Shown here: positions 11,138 to 24,072 of the stretch, in pieces
Layout: each line of letters begins with the position of its first letter
How positions within the stretch are numbered: the stretch's first letter is position 1
Assembly (NCBI GenBank): GCA_015680685.1
Contig: MNCI01034627.1
Location: forward strand, 1,109,332-1,173,331
Direction: 5' to 3'
DNA: 64,000 bases
Source of the DNA: Gnetum montanum
Lineage: Eukaryota; Streptophyta; Gnetopsida; Gnetales; Gnetaceae
Translations under genes and position numbers: made by a program
The notes under the pieces: generated by a model
The model's database searches: none
The model's input: only the letters and a program-made list of their open reading frames with translations
Told to the model about the DNA's origin: nothing

Positions 11138-12403
11138 AGCCAACTCCTTTTTGAGAATTTTGAATGCCTACTAGCATTGATCTATCCACTTAAAGTGAAC
11201 TCCCTTTTTGAGCAAATGTTGCATTGACTACAAATTATCAGTCAACCTTGCAATAAACCTACAAATGAATTGTAATTTACCTGGTAACCTACATAGCTCC
11301 TTAAGGTTTTCCAGTGGTGCTAACTTGGTGATAGCCATAACCTTATCAGGATCTACACATATACTTGCTTTTGATACTACAAAGCCTAGCATGTGACTGG
11401 TCTTGATACTGAAGACATACTTCTTGGGGTTTAGCCTAAGGTCATGTCTAAGGTAATGTTTTAGGACATATTCTAGGTTGTCTCTATGGTTCTAAGCCAC
11501 CTTGGACTTAACTACTATGTCATCTATGTAGTCATTGAGCAAGTCTAGAAGATAATCACTAAAGATATATGTCATTATGCATTGGTAGGTTTCTCTCATG
11601 TTGTTTACTCCAAAAGGAATCATTGTGTAGCAAAACATACCCTAAGGAGTCATGAATGTTGTATTGAGTTGGTGCTCTGGGTTGATCTGAATCTAGTTGT
11701 ATCCTAAGAACCCATCCATGAAGGAAAATAAGGCATGACCAACTATGGTATCAATGAGTTGGTCAATACTAGGCAACAGGAAATCATCTTTGATGGTTAC
11801 CTTATTAAGGTCTCAGAAGTTTATGCAAATGCATATACTTCCATTTTTCTTAGAAACAACTACAATGTTTAAAACCCACTCTACAAAGTCAATTTCCTAG
11901 ATGAAACCAACCTTGTAAAGCTTAGTGATTTCATCATGAACTGCCAATGCCACCTCAGGCTTGACCTTGTGGGCTTTCTGTTTGATTGAATTTACACAAT
12001 GATCAAGGATAATGCTATGTTCTATTATCTGAGGGTCCAAGCTTAGCATGTCCTCGTAGGACCATGTGAACACCTTGATGTTATCATTGAAGACTTTAGT
12101 GATGTTTTATTTGAGTTGAGGCTCTAACAAGGAACTAAGTTTCAGTGGCTTTACCTCACCTCCATGTGTTACTATAGGGACTTTGATGAGGGGATTCTTG
12201 GTTACGTTTCCTGCCTCTAGATTTAGAGCTCTAACTAGATGGTCTAGCCAATCTAGGGATGCCTCTAGGGATGCTATGTTTGTGTCAAAAGCCATAGGCT
12301 CAAAGTCTAGGAATTTAGCTTTTATGCATCACATAGAATTGCCATAAGGTTTGGTCAAGACCAAGGGTTAATGAAGATGCTTGTATGCATTCATGTTACA
12401 ATC
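11138..12403 (-). pseudogene. pol: pol N-terminal region and reverse transcriptase of element C
   Basis: Reverse transcriptase of a Tat-lineage element, read leftwards from the likely splice acceptor at 12404. Order: pol leader (SLEASLDWLDHLVRALNLEA, LKLSSLLEPQL), the SLDPQIIEHSIILD segment, VVVSKKNGSICI, FSFMDGFLGYN, MIPFGVNNMRETYQ, the catalytic YIDDIVVKSK, LNPKKYVFSIKTSHMLGFVV, and the thumb end LCRLPGKLQFICRFIARL. Several stops interrupt it (GYN*IQIN, TP*GMF). At 11138 it is cut at KILKKELA by the LTR of D. RNase H and integrase of C are not in the window. Confidence 0.85.
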
Positions 12404-12824
12404 CTGCTAAGAATCCTACAAAATAACTAGGAAAAATATCAAGTGGAACTTTCCTTAATAAAATACATAAGATAATGAAGACAATGCTATAAAAATAACT
12501 TGCCTAATTGTGTGATTGGGATCAGGTAAGTAAGTGTGGGGACTATTTTTGATGCCTAGGTTGGCCATAGAATTGTTAGTTTAAGGTTGTAGTAGACTAT
12601 GGATTGTGTAGGATGCATTGATTTAGGCAAGGCTAGGAAGGTTTTGAATGTGGGAATTGGTTGGGCATTTACTAGGAAATAAAAAATGCAAAAAATTTGC
12701 TAAGTCTATAAACGATGAAAAAGATAGAAAAATTTTCTAACTCTAGGTGCTACACTTGTCTCATGTTACATGTGGGACATGGGACAATAACTGAAGGGGT
12801 GACATGTCCATCACCCTAGAAAAG
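12404..12824. other. segment between pol and the antisense promoter, element C
   Basis: A YAG acceptor-like motif (minus, TTCTTAGCAG then G, exon from 12403) lies at the right edge of pol. One or two decayed array units occur near 12570-12600 (AGTTTAAGGTTGTAGTAGAC). GTTACATGTGGGACATGGGA at 12757-12785 precedes the TATA box of the antisense gene. No gene is seen. Confidence 0.5.
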
Positions 12825-12833
12825 TATAAATAG
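12825..12833 (+). promoter_or_regulatory. TATA box of the antisense gene, element C
   Basis: TATAAATAG, 132 bases upstream of the exon 1 ATG at 12965, on the strand opposite to gag-pol. Element A has TGTAAATAG at the matching place (50299) and element B has TATATAAG (minus, 42018-42011). The three related positions make a true promoter likely, although no transcript evidence is available. Confidence 0.6.
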
Positions 12834-12964
12834 GATTTTTCACCATAGTCAACCTATCATTTTCAAAATTTAAAACAAGTAGTCACCAAGTGTAGCATGA
12901 CCAAGGTGAGGGGAGTCAGAGTGTATCGACGAAGACTTGAAGAATGAGAGCATAACCAATGACC

Positions 12965-15900
12965 ATGAAATGCTATAGTGAACACCAATAGCTTGGCCTC
13001 ACCAACGTGGATGAGGATGAACATGCATTGAGGTGCCTTCCTATGGCATGCATAGAGGACCAAAGAGAGAAGTCATTAGCAAGGTAAGGTGCACTACACT
13101 CTACCCTTGTGATTTTTTTCTTTTTCTTGTTTTCCGTGGTGTTTTGGAGTTTTAGAGGTGGCCTATCCTAAGAAGGGACTGCCATCACCACCGTGGCTAT
13201 CATGGAGCCATGGATAAGAGGAAGGAATGAGCATGGTGAGTGAAGGATTTTGTGAGTCTTTGGATTTTTGGATCTTTTGTGTGTGGAGTCTTCCTGCATA
13301 CTACGCATGGCACAGGATGAGGGTTTTCTATGTACCACGCGATATGTGGGACAAGGGTCTTCTTACATACCACAGGATAGGGCCCAAATGGTTTCTATAT
13401 ACATTTTCTTTATTTTGTTTGGTTGCAGCTAAGATGGTTGGAAGATGTGAACACAAAGCGTAATGGTCATGCTTAAGCAACACCAAGCACCAGAGCATAA
13501 CAAAGTTGGTAGGGCGACCACAAGGGTCACAGCTACCATGCCTAGATTTTTATACTTGGGAGTGCTATGATCTAATGTTATGCTTTTATGAGTTAAAAAG
13601 TTTTTGAAATTTCCTATTTGAAGGGTACACTCCCAAGATCTTGACAAAAGGTAAGAAATTTTTTTGACATTTTTCAAGAGTTACACTCTACAAGGAGCAT
13701 AACCAACACTTAGAAAAATTTTGACATTTGTGAGGGTTACACTCTATAGGGAGTGTAACCAAAAGTTAAATTTTTTTTTTGCAGTTTCTTGATGGTCACA
13801 CTCTACAGGAGTGTAGCCAATTGTTAGAAAATTTTTGAAACTTTTGGAGTTAGAAATAATGCTAAGTGTAAATGTGAAATAGAGATGTTAGTGATGTACC
13901 CCATTGAGGACTAGGCACATCAAATGGGAATGTTGATGTTACTTTCCCATGGTGTTTGTTAGGGAAGCTAAGAGTTTTTAATAATGTGCTAAGTATAATT
14001 TTGATACATTCTTTTTTGTCTTTGTATATCTAATGATAACACTCTCCTCTTGTTGCTGTTGTGGCTATATGGTACTGTTGAAACCCATCTGCATCATGGT
14101 GGAGCTAGTGGGTATCTTATGTTGTATGAGCAAACCCTTGCCAAATGTGCCTACATTAGACATACATGTGGGTCACTAGGTGGTGTGGTTCAAGTCATGA
14201 GCATAGGAGTTCTTTGATTTCTTGCTCCAACATTTTAGTGTGATGATGTGGTCACACTTTGTAGCAGAAGCAACTAGCATCATTATGGAAACATTGTTTC
14301 CTGGGGAAAATTGGGGCATCCTAAGATTTATATCTAGTGAGCCCACTGCTAATGATTTGGCAGGGAGTTCATGTCAGGGCCCTAGTGGCCTTAGGCCTTT
14401 TCCAAGATCTGGAAGATGTTATAATTCCAATGCTATAACAAGAACAACACTGTGTTTGTTGCTTGACACATACATAATCTTTTTTAGAAGCCACCAAGAA
14501 TAGTATATTATGCCAGAGGATGAGTCCTCTTATAATTTTTACACCATTTTTTTGATTATGACTCATATGAGGATGCTAACCACTTCTGTCTATTGCTAGA
14601 TTTACTATTGATACACTTGGCCTCCATGATGAGGAGGTGGCCTTGAACTTGACTCTTACTACCCTACAAGAATTATCATATTTTGAGAATGTCTATGTAG
14701 CGATGATTGAATAGATTGGATCCAAACTAGTGGAATATCCTCATCAATTTACTAAGGCCTATGAGAGGTGTCAAGCTTATGGTTGGTTGGATGTAGAGTG
14801 GGTGACTAGAGTTTCAAGTGTACAGGAGGTTTCAACCCTACTACCACCATCTCGCACACCATTTGTGTTGTGTGAGGAGCATATCATTTTTCTTATGCAT
14901 TTTTTGCTTTATGTTTCTCATGTTGTTAACTTTACTTTCACATATTGCAGCTATGGTCACTTTAGGAGAGGTGATAGTGGTTGCAATAGGGCACACTGAG
15001 GCCATCCTCATCATGAAATATGGTGATGTTGAGGGTTCACAACATTGGTTGTGCTATGAGGCCCTAATGGAGATAATCAGGAAGCTCCAAAGGGTTGGGA
15101 TAATGGATCCTTTCTTGACCCTTAGCCTATGAATCCTATTGGTTAAGATGATTGCCATCATTGACTCCTTCAATGAGAGTGTAGGTCATTTCATCACGTT
15201 GTCCCGTGGTGTATGGGTGACTTTTGACATTACAAATAAATTCTTTATGGACCTCTTCAGTCTCCCCTCTAGGGGCCCACCAGCTGTTGAAAAATCTAAC
15301 AAGACATGGACCACAAAGGAGATGTTGAGGAGTGGTTGGACATTAATAAGTCTCACAAAGAAATACTCATTAAAGATGTGAGATTACCTATGGTCCACCA
15401 CCTCTATCCAATCTTTCGTGTACACAAATTTCCAAAGCTACTTTTACAAGGAAAACATCTTGGGGTGGAGCAAGCTCTGATGATGAGAGATGTGATAGAG
15501 GAGGGCACATGGTATAATTGGTCGTCTTACCTTGCCAACGGCCTACACACCAAAACTACTAGATTGCGCCATAACCTCTAGGTGAGGTCACATGTGCACT
15601 TTGTGTTCTTTGCAGCATACTTGCAAAATTTCGTTGAGTTTTTGGTTGTTAGGGAGGATGACTAATGGGCGGTGCAAGAATGCAAGTAACTCTCTAGGCC
15701 ATGTATCTATGACCTATTCACTACCACATAGTCATGAGATCCCCCAAAGGCAATCAGTGAGACATTTTCTATAATGACTATAGGTAACCTAGGATGATCT
15801 CACCACTCATGTGATAGTGCAGGTGAGGCCCCATTGGCCAATATTGGAAATGCAACAAGAGGAGAGTGATTCATTGCTGAGGTAGTGGGATCATCTAGTA

Positions 15901-17634
15901 TAAAAATTAAGAAGTCACATCCAATGGAGGATCTTGTACGTGTAGTGAAGAAGCGCGACAGAAAAATCCATTTAAAGTTTTGTAATTAACATTCAAAAAT
16001 TATAGGTGAGTTTGAATCATTAGATAATGCTATAATATTGCTATGCTATGATATACTAATCATTGAAATTTCTATTCATAACTTACATGGATGATCAAAT
16101 GTAGGTAAGAGGGCCTCTACAGTAGTGGTAGAGCCCATAGTGGATGATGTCCTTCCTCAAACTAAGGGATAGGTATCAGAGGAAGATGAGTAAGAAGCCA
16201 TAGAGGTCATATAGTAACTAGAGGAAGAAGGGTTGCTACAGTTTGATGGACATGAGTTTTTTAATAGCATGTAGATGGGCGATTCCCCCACTCTCACATC
16301 TGAGGGCTTGTTGGGTAGGAGCTTTGCACCAACATCTTTTTTTTTCTTTTTTCTTTTTTGTTTTTCTTGTGTTGTTTTTACCCTTACACCTTTGGCTATT
16401 GGATGCTTGATGTCTACTAAATGTATTGTATTGCAACCACCAGTGTTTCCACTAAGGGTCCAACATCCACATTTACCTTCCACATACAACCATGGGTGGA
16501 GGCACCTAATAAGTTTTCCTTCATGCAAGGCCTAGTGAAGGACATGATGGACTATATACAGTAAAAAAATCCTGAGATTGGTATGTCCATGTTTGCCTAT
16601 GTTGCTTCATTAATTTTTTGTTTAAGTTTATGGCTAATATTATCTTACCTATTGTATGGCAATAGTTTCCAAACTTTGGTGGGATCCAAATAGGGTGGCT
16701 AGAGTTGATGCTATGCCTAAGTTTCCCCTAGAAGTGGAGAAAGTGCCCCACGGCATGTATCATGAGGCAAGTAAGTGCACACTCTCATCTGTCAGAGCTT
16801 TGTGGGAATGTAGGCACACAAATGAGAATTTGTGAAAATAGGTGCATAATCTCTAGGATAGGGGAGCAAGCCACTATTGAAAATTGGAGGACCTGAAAAT
16901 TGGAGGACTTCCTAAAGGCATGTGACAATGGAGATGGTACCTGGAACACAATTGAGATTGACTATGCTAGGTGATTAGAGACATGATTGAGCAAAGGATG
17001 CAAATGGACCTAATAGCTATGAAGAACCAAGACTAGAACAATTATAGCACTAAAGTGTATCATTGGGTCAAATCCAAAAGAATCATAAATATCACTACAA
17101 GTAAGAATGAGAGGTGTACCTTAAAAGGTACAAAGATGAGTCCATGAAGTTTCATTGTTGCAACATGTTCCTCAATGTAATTGGAGGATTGTGGGCTTAT
17201 GAACTATTTACCAGTAACATAGTGGTGAGTGGAACCCCAGAGAGACACAATGTTGTGCTTTCAGGAGAGGTTACTTCTACTAGGTTTTCACTGAGCCTAC
17301 CCTCATGGAAAATTATGGAGAAAGGAAAGAACCTCATGGGTATTAACCTTGGTGAGGAGGATTGGACATAGCTATCAGAGAGGAAAATCCTTTGATGCTT
17401 GGAGGCAGGCCTCGATAGGATGCCTCTTGATATGGATGTAGGTCCTTCTTAGGTTGGTCTGGTTTGAATTATTTTTTATTTATTTTGAGATAATGTTGCA
17501 TATCATTTTATTTGTCAACTAATTTATTGTTTTATTTTGTTTAAAGTAGGTTCTGACTAATGGCATAGGCCCCAGTGGAGCAGCAAAGGAAGAGGAAGAA
17601 GAAGAACCCTAGCCCCCACCAAACACTACTAGCT
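12965..17634 (+). pseudogene. antisense multi-exon gene of element C (decayed)
   Basis: Homologous to the antisense genes of A (50442-55065) and B (41636-37483). Exon 1 (12965-13083) encodes LGLTNVDEDEHALR and ends at a GTAAGG donor. Exon 2 (about 14069-14516) has KPICIMVELVGIL, then FFDFLLQHFSVMMWS, then YNKNNTVFVA and KPPRIVYY. Exon 3, after TTCTGTCTATTGCTAG (14584-14599), carries EVALNLTLTTLQEL and YERCQAYGWLDVEW. Later exons hold SFNESVGHFITLSRGVWVTF, EGLLGRS (near 16300), a PWVEAPNKFSFMQGLVKDMM segment and an acidic tail (KEEEEEEP, stop 17612 or 17634). Exons 2-3 resemble an FCP1/NIF phosphatase domain; the rest is unrecognised. Numerous stops and lost splice bases show it is not functional here. 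Confidence 0.65.
13600..13835 (+). repeat. hairpin-forming tandem repeats in antisense-gene intron 1, element C
   Basis: Three to four units of about 60-70 bases, each containing an inverted repeat around ACACTC...GAGTGT. The best has perfect 10-base arms GGTTACACTC (13735-13744) and GAGTGTAACC (13751-13760) with a 6-base loop. Neighbouring units are GTTACACTCTACAAGGAGC and CACACTCTACAGGAGTGT. Confidence 0.7.
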
Positions 17635-17639
17635 AAATG

Positions 17640-18222
17640 GCCCAAGATGTAGCTCTATTTTTGGGAAATTTTGCATTTTTATCAATTTTTTATTTTGGAT
17701 GTATGCTTGAACCATATCTTTTATTGATGATTTAATGTAAATTTGATGATTATTTTCATATAACTATTGTATTTTACGTAATATTTCAGGAACTTTATCT
17801 TGTGATTAATTGATGTAATTAGGCTGCTTGTGGGCCCCATGACAATTTAGGACCATGGTGGAAAGGCTATTGCTAGTTTAAAGCCATTTCAGGCCATCAC
17901 TAGTTTAAGGATATTTTGGGCCATTGCTAGTTTAGGGTCATTTGGGGCCATTGTGCAACGGGAAGTAAGTTGCTAGTTTTAGGCCTTACCAGGTTGTGCA
18001 ATAGTTTAGGTCCTTTTTGGGCCATGGCATCAAAAGGAAGTAACTTGCCAATTTTAGGCCTTAGCAGGCTATTTATCGTTTTATCGTTTTTTAATGAAAG
18101 GGCTAAGAAAAACTGCATAAACTAAAGAAATGAAATAACTAATGCAAGTAACCATGCAAATGTAACTGTACAAGAAAAAAACAAAAGGCAAGAAAGACAT
18201 GCAAATGAACTAAGGGGATACC
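17640..18222 (-). repeat. segment with TTAAACTAG array between pro and the antisense gene, element C
   Basis: On the plus strand the array (about 17850-18085) reads CTAGTTTAAGG... with stems GGCC..GGCC, GCC TTAGCA GGC and GGTCC TTTTT GGGCC. In the element's sense direction this is the TTAAACTAG core. Five or six units of about 30 bases are visible. The 3' part of the antisense transcript unit and an AT-rich spacer fill the remainder. Confidence 0.75.
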
Positions 18223-18828
18223 TTAGTCATGTAAATGTTTCCTAACTTGATGTTGGTTAGGAGGTGTGTAAGGCCTAGGAAGCATAAGGCAATATTTATC
18301 TAGACCTTCATTAGTTGCACAAAAGGGAAATTCTATGTTGAGAGCTTCCTTAGAGAGGTTGCTCATTTTTTTTGGTTGGCCAAAAGGATCAGCTAGACAA
18401 AGCTGGTCTTCATTACAAATAGGTGGTGTGTCTTCAGAGAACTCTACTTTTGACCCTTGCTCTACATCAATGTTGTTGATGGTTAGGGGAGATACATTGT
18501 CACCATATATTATCATTTCTTGACCCTCATAGGGAAAATGGATCTCTTAATGGATAGGTAAAGAGATGGCCCATAACTGGGCTAGCTAGGACCTCCTTAG
18601 GATTAGGTTGAACCTAGGCATCTCTTCAATAATAATGAACTCAGTAGTAGTGGGGAATTTCTCCCCTACCATGAAAGCTATTTTCACCGTTCCCTTTACG
18701 ACAACACATGTTCCATTGATGGATTTTAAGCACATGGCTTTAGTTGGCTTGATCTGGTCAACCAAACCAAGTTTTTCAATGATCGAGAATGGGATGATGT
18801 TGGTTATTACCCTATTATCAATGTGCAC
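18223..18828 (-). pseudogene. pro: aspartic protease (PRO) of element C, active site lost
   Basis: Retropepsin-like protease that processes Gag-Pol. The minus-strand frame begins MHIDNRVITNIIPFSIIEKL and contains the conserved end FIIIEEMPRFNLILRR. In A and B the catalytic motif is VDDGA; here DDGA has become DNRV, so the active-site Asp-x-Gly is destroyed. An extension after the protease reads to LPRPYTPPNQHQVRKHLHD with a stop at 18223. Just beyond it, CTAAG/GTATCC is a possible sense-strand splice donor. Upstream it is continuous with gag. Confidence 0.8.
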
Positions 18829-18899
18829 CCTATGGATTTTTTATTGCCCTACGTGAATCATTATAAACATTGGTGCACTAGTCACCTGGCCCTTTTTAG

Positions 18900-21800
18900 G
18901 ATCAACCTTGACCATCTCATCATGAAATGTTAGGGGTGTTAACCTTGGCTCTTAGGTTGTGCGGGGAAGCATTATAGCATGGATGGCTTTTTCATTTACT
19001 GGAATATCTTCATTAATAGGAATAGAGGTTAACACATGGAATAATGGCTTATGGTGAGGAGAGGATGTTATTATGAGGTCATATAGGCTCAAATTTGTGT
19101 TCTTTTGTTTGAGAGCCTATTTAACTTGTGCTAGTGCATCCAAGAAATATTTTTCTCTATTTGTTGTTTAAGTAGCCCTTACTTCTTCCATGTGATCCAA
19201 GAGATGGATATCCCAGGGAGAATATTTAGCCTTTGCTTGTGTAGTGGGCTTTCAAGTCTCAGTGCTCATTTTTTGATTGGTTGCACTTATGTTGGCAATA
19301 TGAGGTGATGAGGCCATGGGGATGGCTAACAAGGGGATATGCTTAGGAGGGCCTAACACCAAATGTTCCCTAATCATTTTGTCAGTGAGATGCTCATCAG
19401 GTCTCTTGAGATGTGACTTTGGGTAGGTAGGGTATGATACAGTTCCTACTATCGGACCCCAGGTAGGCAAGGGTCCGCACATCGTGGCACCTTGATGAAA
19501 AAGGGTGACTGGCTTGCCATCATTGCAACATGCTACAGGGACCTAACCACAAAGGGTGGTGTGGGTGCCTAAAGTGGTGCTCTAATGACAAAAGGAATAT
19601 GTGTTCTAGTTGACATCAAGGCCTCAACATTACTAGAGGGCACCCAAACCACAAATGGTTCATGCACTGGTTCCACATTGTCATCAACACTAATAGCATT
19701 GATGATATATCCTACATTGTTAGTGTTGAGGGGGTCTTTGTAGACCTTCATTGATTGATTTTCTAGCTACAAAAGATTGCTATCATCAAGGAACAATTTT
19801 TCTAGATCAATCATGCCTTGAATGTCATCTTTTAATGCCAAGTAGTAGTCTATATCATGGCCATGCAATTGGTGATAGTTGCAAAATTGATCCAATCTAA
19901 ATTTTTAAGGACTATGGGCTCATTTGGCATAGCTGTCAAGGGGTTTCTAAGGACCTTGTAGTACCTCTCATGATGTTTACATACATCCTCAGACATCTAC
20001 TTGTGCTGGATGCACCCAACATAAAGCAACTGGTCCAAAAGCATAGATAGCTTAATAGGCAATGGGGTGTACTTTGAGTAATCCTTACACTTAAAGTTTG
20101 GCCTTTGGGTAACCTGCCCCACAACCATTGATGGTGTAGGCTAGTTGGTTCATATAGTGCTAGAGCTCAATGCTTTATTGTTGTTGGCAAACACTTTAAG
20201 TGCCTTGGCCATTAGTTTAGCATTGTTGGGTTTGGCTTCATCGGCCACAGCTGCAATGGTTACTATTGCCTTGCACTTTTATTTGTCCTTTTTTGTGTGC
20301 ACATTTTTATAGGCCACATAGGCCAAGTTCTTATTGGCCTCTACTACATGCTAAATGATCTTTTTTTGAGTAAAGGCTTGGCTTAGGGAGTGCGAGGCTA
20401 GATAGTATAGTTTTGACTTAATAAAGTCATTTACTACATCCTTGAAGATGGCCAAAAGATGGGTTTCTACTATTAGCTTGTGGATTTCATTGAGTGCGAC
20501 ACTCCACTATTATATGAATTTTTGCATAGGCTTTAGAGCCCCTTGCTTGATATGCATTAGTTGGTCTAGGGTGGCCTCAGGCTTCAAGTTATACTTGAAG
20601 CAAGTTACAAATTGACTAAGCAACTATTCCAAAGTAAATATGGAAGCCCTATGGAGTGCACAATACTAGTCGAGTGCCTTGCTAGTTAAGGACATGGCAA
20701 AGACATGGATGATTGCGTGTAGCCATGCTTGTAGAAGTAGGCATTTAGAATGAAAAGCAACAAGGTGGGCATTGGGATCCCCCTCACCATTATATTTTGT
20801 GAACTAAGGAAGTTGGACCCTGGGAGGAAAGGTCAGCAATGGGACCATATGATTTATGGGGTCATCCTGGTAGAAGACCATCACATGGACCGTTTCTGAG
20901 TTAACTACTTTAAGCTACCTAACCTCCTCCATTAGTGTTTGAATGAGTTGGAACACCTAGCCCAAACTCAGGGAAGACGCAACTGGTTGCACCAGTTGCA
21001 CTACCGATGGTGCCATCTAAGTAGCCAATAGCCCTACTGTGGATTGTGCCACCACATGGGATGCTTGTTGCATGTATTTCTAGGTGTGAAATCATTGTGC
21101 TATAGACAAAGACGCTGGGACCCATCACACAGTTATGGCTTCTACTATTGCTGGAGGTGCCAACAAGATGAATGGGACGAAGGACACTTGACTCATTTGT
21201 CGGTAAGACAAGGGCATAGTGTGCACATACAGCTATGTTGACATCACAAATGCTAGTAGGAAAGGCTATATGGACTAGGAAAAGATAATAATGGGAAATG
21301 TGGTAGAGGGTCCTGTACCTTGTTGCATGTGCAATACTTGATGGCTAGCTATCATAGGCATGGATCTAGGTGGTGAAAGTGATGTAGCTACCTTAAACAA
21401 GGTAGAAAACTATAACTGGTGTGGGAAAAAATTGAAAATAGGCTATTTGGTAGAGGTGTAGAATGGGACAAAACTCTCTTAATAAGCCTCAAATTCCTCT
21501 TGCCCATCCTACAAGGGCTCATCATAGTTTGATGCTACATCATGCTCATTCAGTCCACTCACTCTAACAAGTTGGTCTAGTAACAACCAGAAGTTGTCAG
21601 TAAGTAGGATGAATGTGTCAAGTGTAGGAAGGAACTCCTTCCCATTTTGATGTATCATTTCAAAGCTACACTTTGCATCTAGTTCTTAGCAGTCTAGGGA
21701 TAGACTTGCCTAATTTTTTTCATAGAGGAAGTTGTACTTTTCATTTTTGAGAACCATGTGCTCGAGCGATTGGTTGTGTAGTATGAGTAACTATCATTAT

Positions 21801-21901
21801 GACTATATGAGACTAAGTGAGGGTTCAATGTCTACCACCTGTAGGATGGGACAAGCCACCTCCGTGCTTAGGGCAGAGATTGAAGGATTCATGGGATTCA
21901 T
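18900..21901 (-). pseudogene. gag: gag of element C, degenerate
   Basis: Read leftwards from ATG at 21901 (MNPSISALSTEVACPILQ). Recognisable parts are the N-terminal HMVLKNEKYNFLYEKN and GKEFLPTLDTF, the central TKYNGEGDPNAHLVAFHSKC and HVFAMSLTSKALD, and the knuckle CNYHQLHGHDIDYYLALKDD near 19860, where the last Cys is Tyr. A proline-rich linker (MKVYKDPLNTNNVGYIINAI, 19569-19751) and HLTDKMIREHLVLGPPKH (about 19330-19400) precede protease. Frameshifts and stops are frequent. Confidence 0.75.
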
Positions 21902-22295
21902 GTAACTATGTAAAAATGTAAGCAATGATAGCACTAAATAGAAAATGGTTAAGTGCAGAAAATATTGAAAAAATGGATCAATATGAAAACTGTGAAAATA
22001 GGCCAAAAAATGAGTAACTTTGAAAAAATTTCTAAAAAATGACTAACTCTGGTGGTACGATCGCTATGCTCTAAGAACAAATATAGTTACGCTTTCGTCA
22101 TATGGGGTTCCAAGGGAACCAACAATGGGGACCAATCTACACCAACTGATTCATGGACAACTCTTATGATGGACTATGATTTAGCTATTACCTGGTAGGT
22201 TCATAGGGCTGTCATGTCTACACTAGCTTGAAACTAGTAATGGAGGTGCAGAAAGCGCATGGGATTACCCTTGAACATAGAAGGAAAGGGAGGTC
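21902..22295 (-). other. leader of element C
   Basis: Untranslated leader between primer-binding site and gag. It holds simple-sequence stretches (ACTGTGAAAATAGGCCAAAA type) and no ORF of note. Confidence 0.5.
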
Positions 22296-22310
22296 ATCCT
22301 TCTAGTGCCA
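22296..22310 (-). promoter_or_regulatory. primer-binding site of element C
   Basis: Minus strand TGGCACTAGAAGGAT, five bases after the LTR end, almost identical to the site of A. Confidence 0.7.
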
Positions 22311-22315
22311 AAAAT

Positions 22316-24072
22316 TATGGCAATCGAAAATGTCAATGGTTGGAACACTAAGAGGTTAGTGGGTGTATAGACTAACCTTGAGTCCATGTGAGGGCTATGC
22401 TAGAAAATGGAGATGGGGTGCCTTGAAAAATCTTATCAATTAAATATGGATTTATGAGGTATTAAGATGATCGTGTGTGAGAGGGGTTTATACAATGTTA
22501 CGTGTAGGCATCAGGGCTAGCTAAGCCAGAGTGTAGAAGGGTGTCTTGGCCTAAAAATTGTAGTATAAACGTGCAAATATGTGCTAAACAGTAAAGAAAA
22601 TGTGAGTGCTATTCTAAGTGGCAAGAAAAGTGCTTGAAAAACATAATAAAAACTTAATAATGAAAGTGCACTGCCCCAAACGAGGGAGTGTAGCTATTGT
22701 AGAAAAAGAGATGAGAGTGGTATATAGTGTACATGCAGGCATAGTGGCAATGTAGTAGTGTAGTCACAACCTATGGGGCATTTAGGATGTAGAACTGATG
22801 GTTTCCATGGGGACTAAACCTACAAGGTTGGCTATTGCTGGGTTTTGTGGGTGTAATAGTGAACTACATTCTAGAATGCACCAAAGTGCAATGTGCTAGG
22901 TGTTCTCAAGTGCTCAAGTGCAAGAGTGCCAAGGATGCTTAGAATGACAAAATGCCCAATGCTCTTTTGATTTGCCAACCCCTAGGATATTAAATGCAAA
23001 GGTATTTATAGGGCTAGGGTTAGCACAAAATGCAGATTGGGTGCCATGGGGCACAACATGTGGATCAGGCACCACATGGCATGAGGATAAATGGGGCTAC
23101 ACTAAATCCTTACTACACTCCCATGGGAGCAACAAAGTGCTACACTCTAAAGTATTGTAATGGGTCACCAAAGACTGATGAATTCTAACTACATTGCCAA
23201 CACTACATGTGCCAAGGTTTGAATGACCTCAAAAGCACCTGCAAATAATGCAAAAATAGTACAACTTGGAGGCTACGCTCTAGGACTACGTCTTTCCCTC
23301 TTTTGAGTAGGGTCAAGTGTAGGAACAATTTTGGGGACTAATGGAGGTGCAAAAGAGATAAAAATTCTTGATCTTGCTTGCCAAAGGAATGTTGGAGCTG
23401 AGATGAAGGCTGATGTTGAGTTTTGGAGGCTTTTGGAGGTTATTAGAGGCTTTTCTTCAGTGTCATGCTAGCTATGCTCTAGAGCATAACACAACACTTA
23501 GTCAATTTTTTTCAAAATTGATGTCCAACACTATTTACATTGGCTATGCTCTGGAGTGTAGCAAGGATACTTGGAAAAATTTGACAAAATCTATAGTCTT
23601 TCTTCATGGTATACTAGCTACACTCTAGTACATAGTAGGAGAGATAACCTTAGGAGTTAGAAAATTTTTCAAATGCCTCTTCGATGATGATCTAGCTTGA
23701 TAGCCTCTTGCCAAATACTTTAGCAAAATTGGCCTCTAGAACATGTGCTACGCTTGCTATGCTAGGAAGCGTAGCAATCTAGGAGATAGAAAATTTTCCA
23801 AATGCGTCAAGAGTTAGAAAATTTGTCGAATGTCTCTTCCATGCTGATCTAGCTTGATAGCCTCTTTCCTAACACTTAGTCAAAATTGGCCACTAGAACA
23901 TGTGCTATGCTTGCTACGCTAGAGAGTGTAGCAACCCAGGAGATAGAAAATTTGCCAAACTATTATGTTCATCCCAAGAAATCTTGACAACTTTTGGCTT
24001 GGCACTTAGACAAACTAGCCATGAAAGCATGTGGTACACTGCTTATGCTTTAGAGCATAGTAGATAGAGTGA
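22316..24072 (-). mobile_element. 5' LTR of element C, first part
   Basis: About 1.76 kb of an LTR whose remaining 0.2 kb lies at 61641-61843; element A separates the two pieces. It ends next to the primer-binding site (left end TATGGCAATCG on plus) and carries TATAAATA (minus) at 23003-23010. Upstream U3 contains repeated blocks of about 150 bases (23440-24060) with GCTATGCTCTAGAGCATAG-type palindromes and TTAGAAAATTTTTC segments. Confidence 0.8.
24068..24072. repeat. target-site duplication of element A, left copy
   Basis: AGTGA, repeated exactly at 61641-61645 just outside the other LTR of A. The undisrupted site is still visible in the homologous LTR of E at 8252-8256. Confidence 0.85.
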
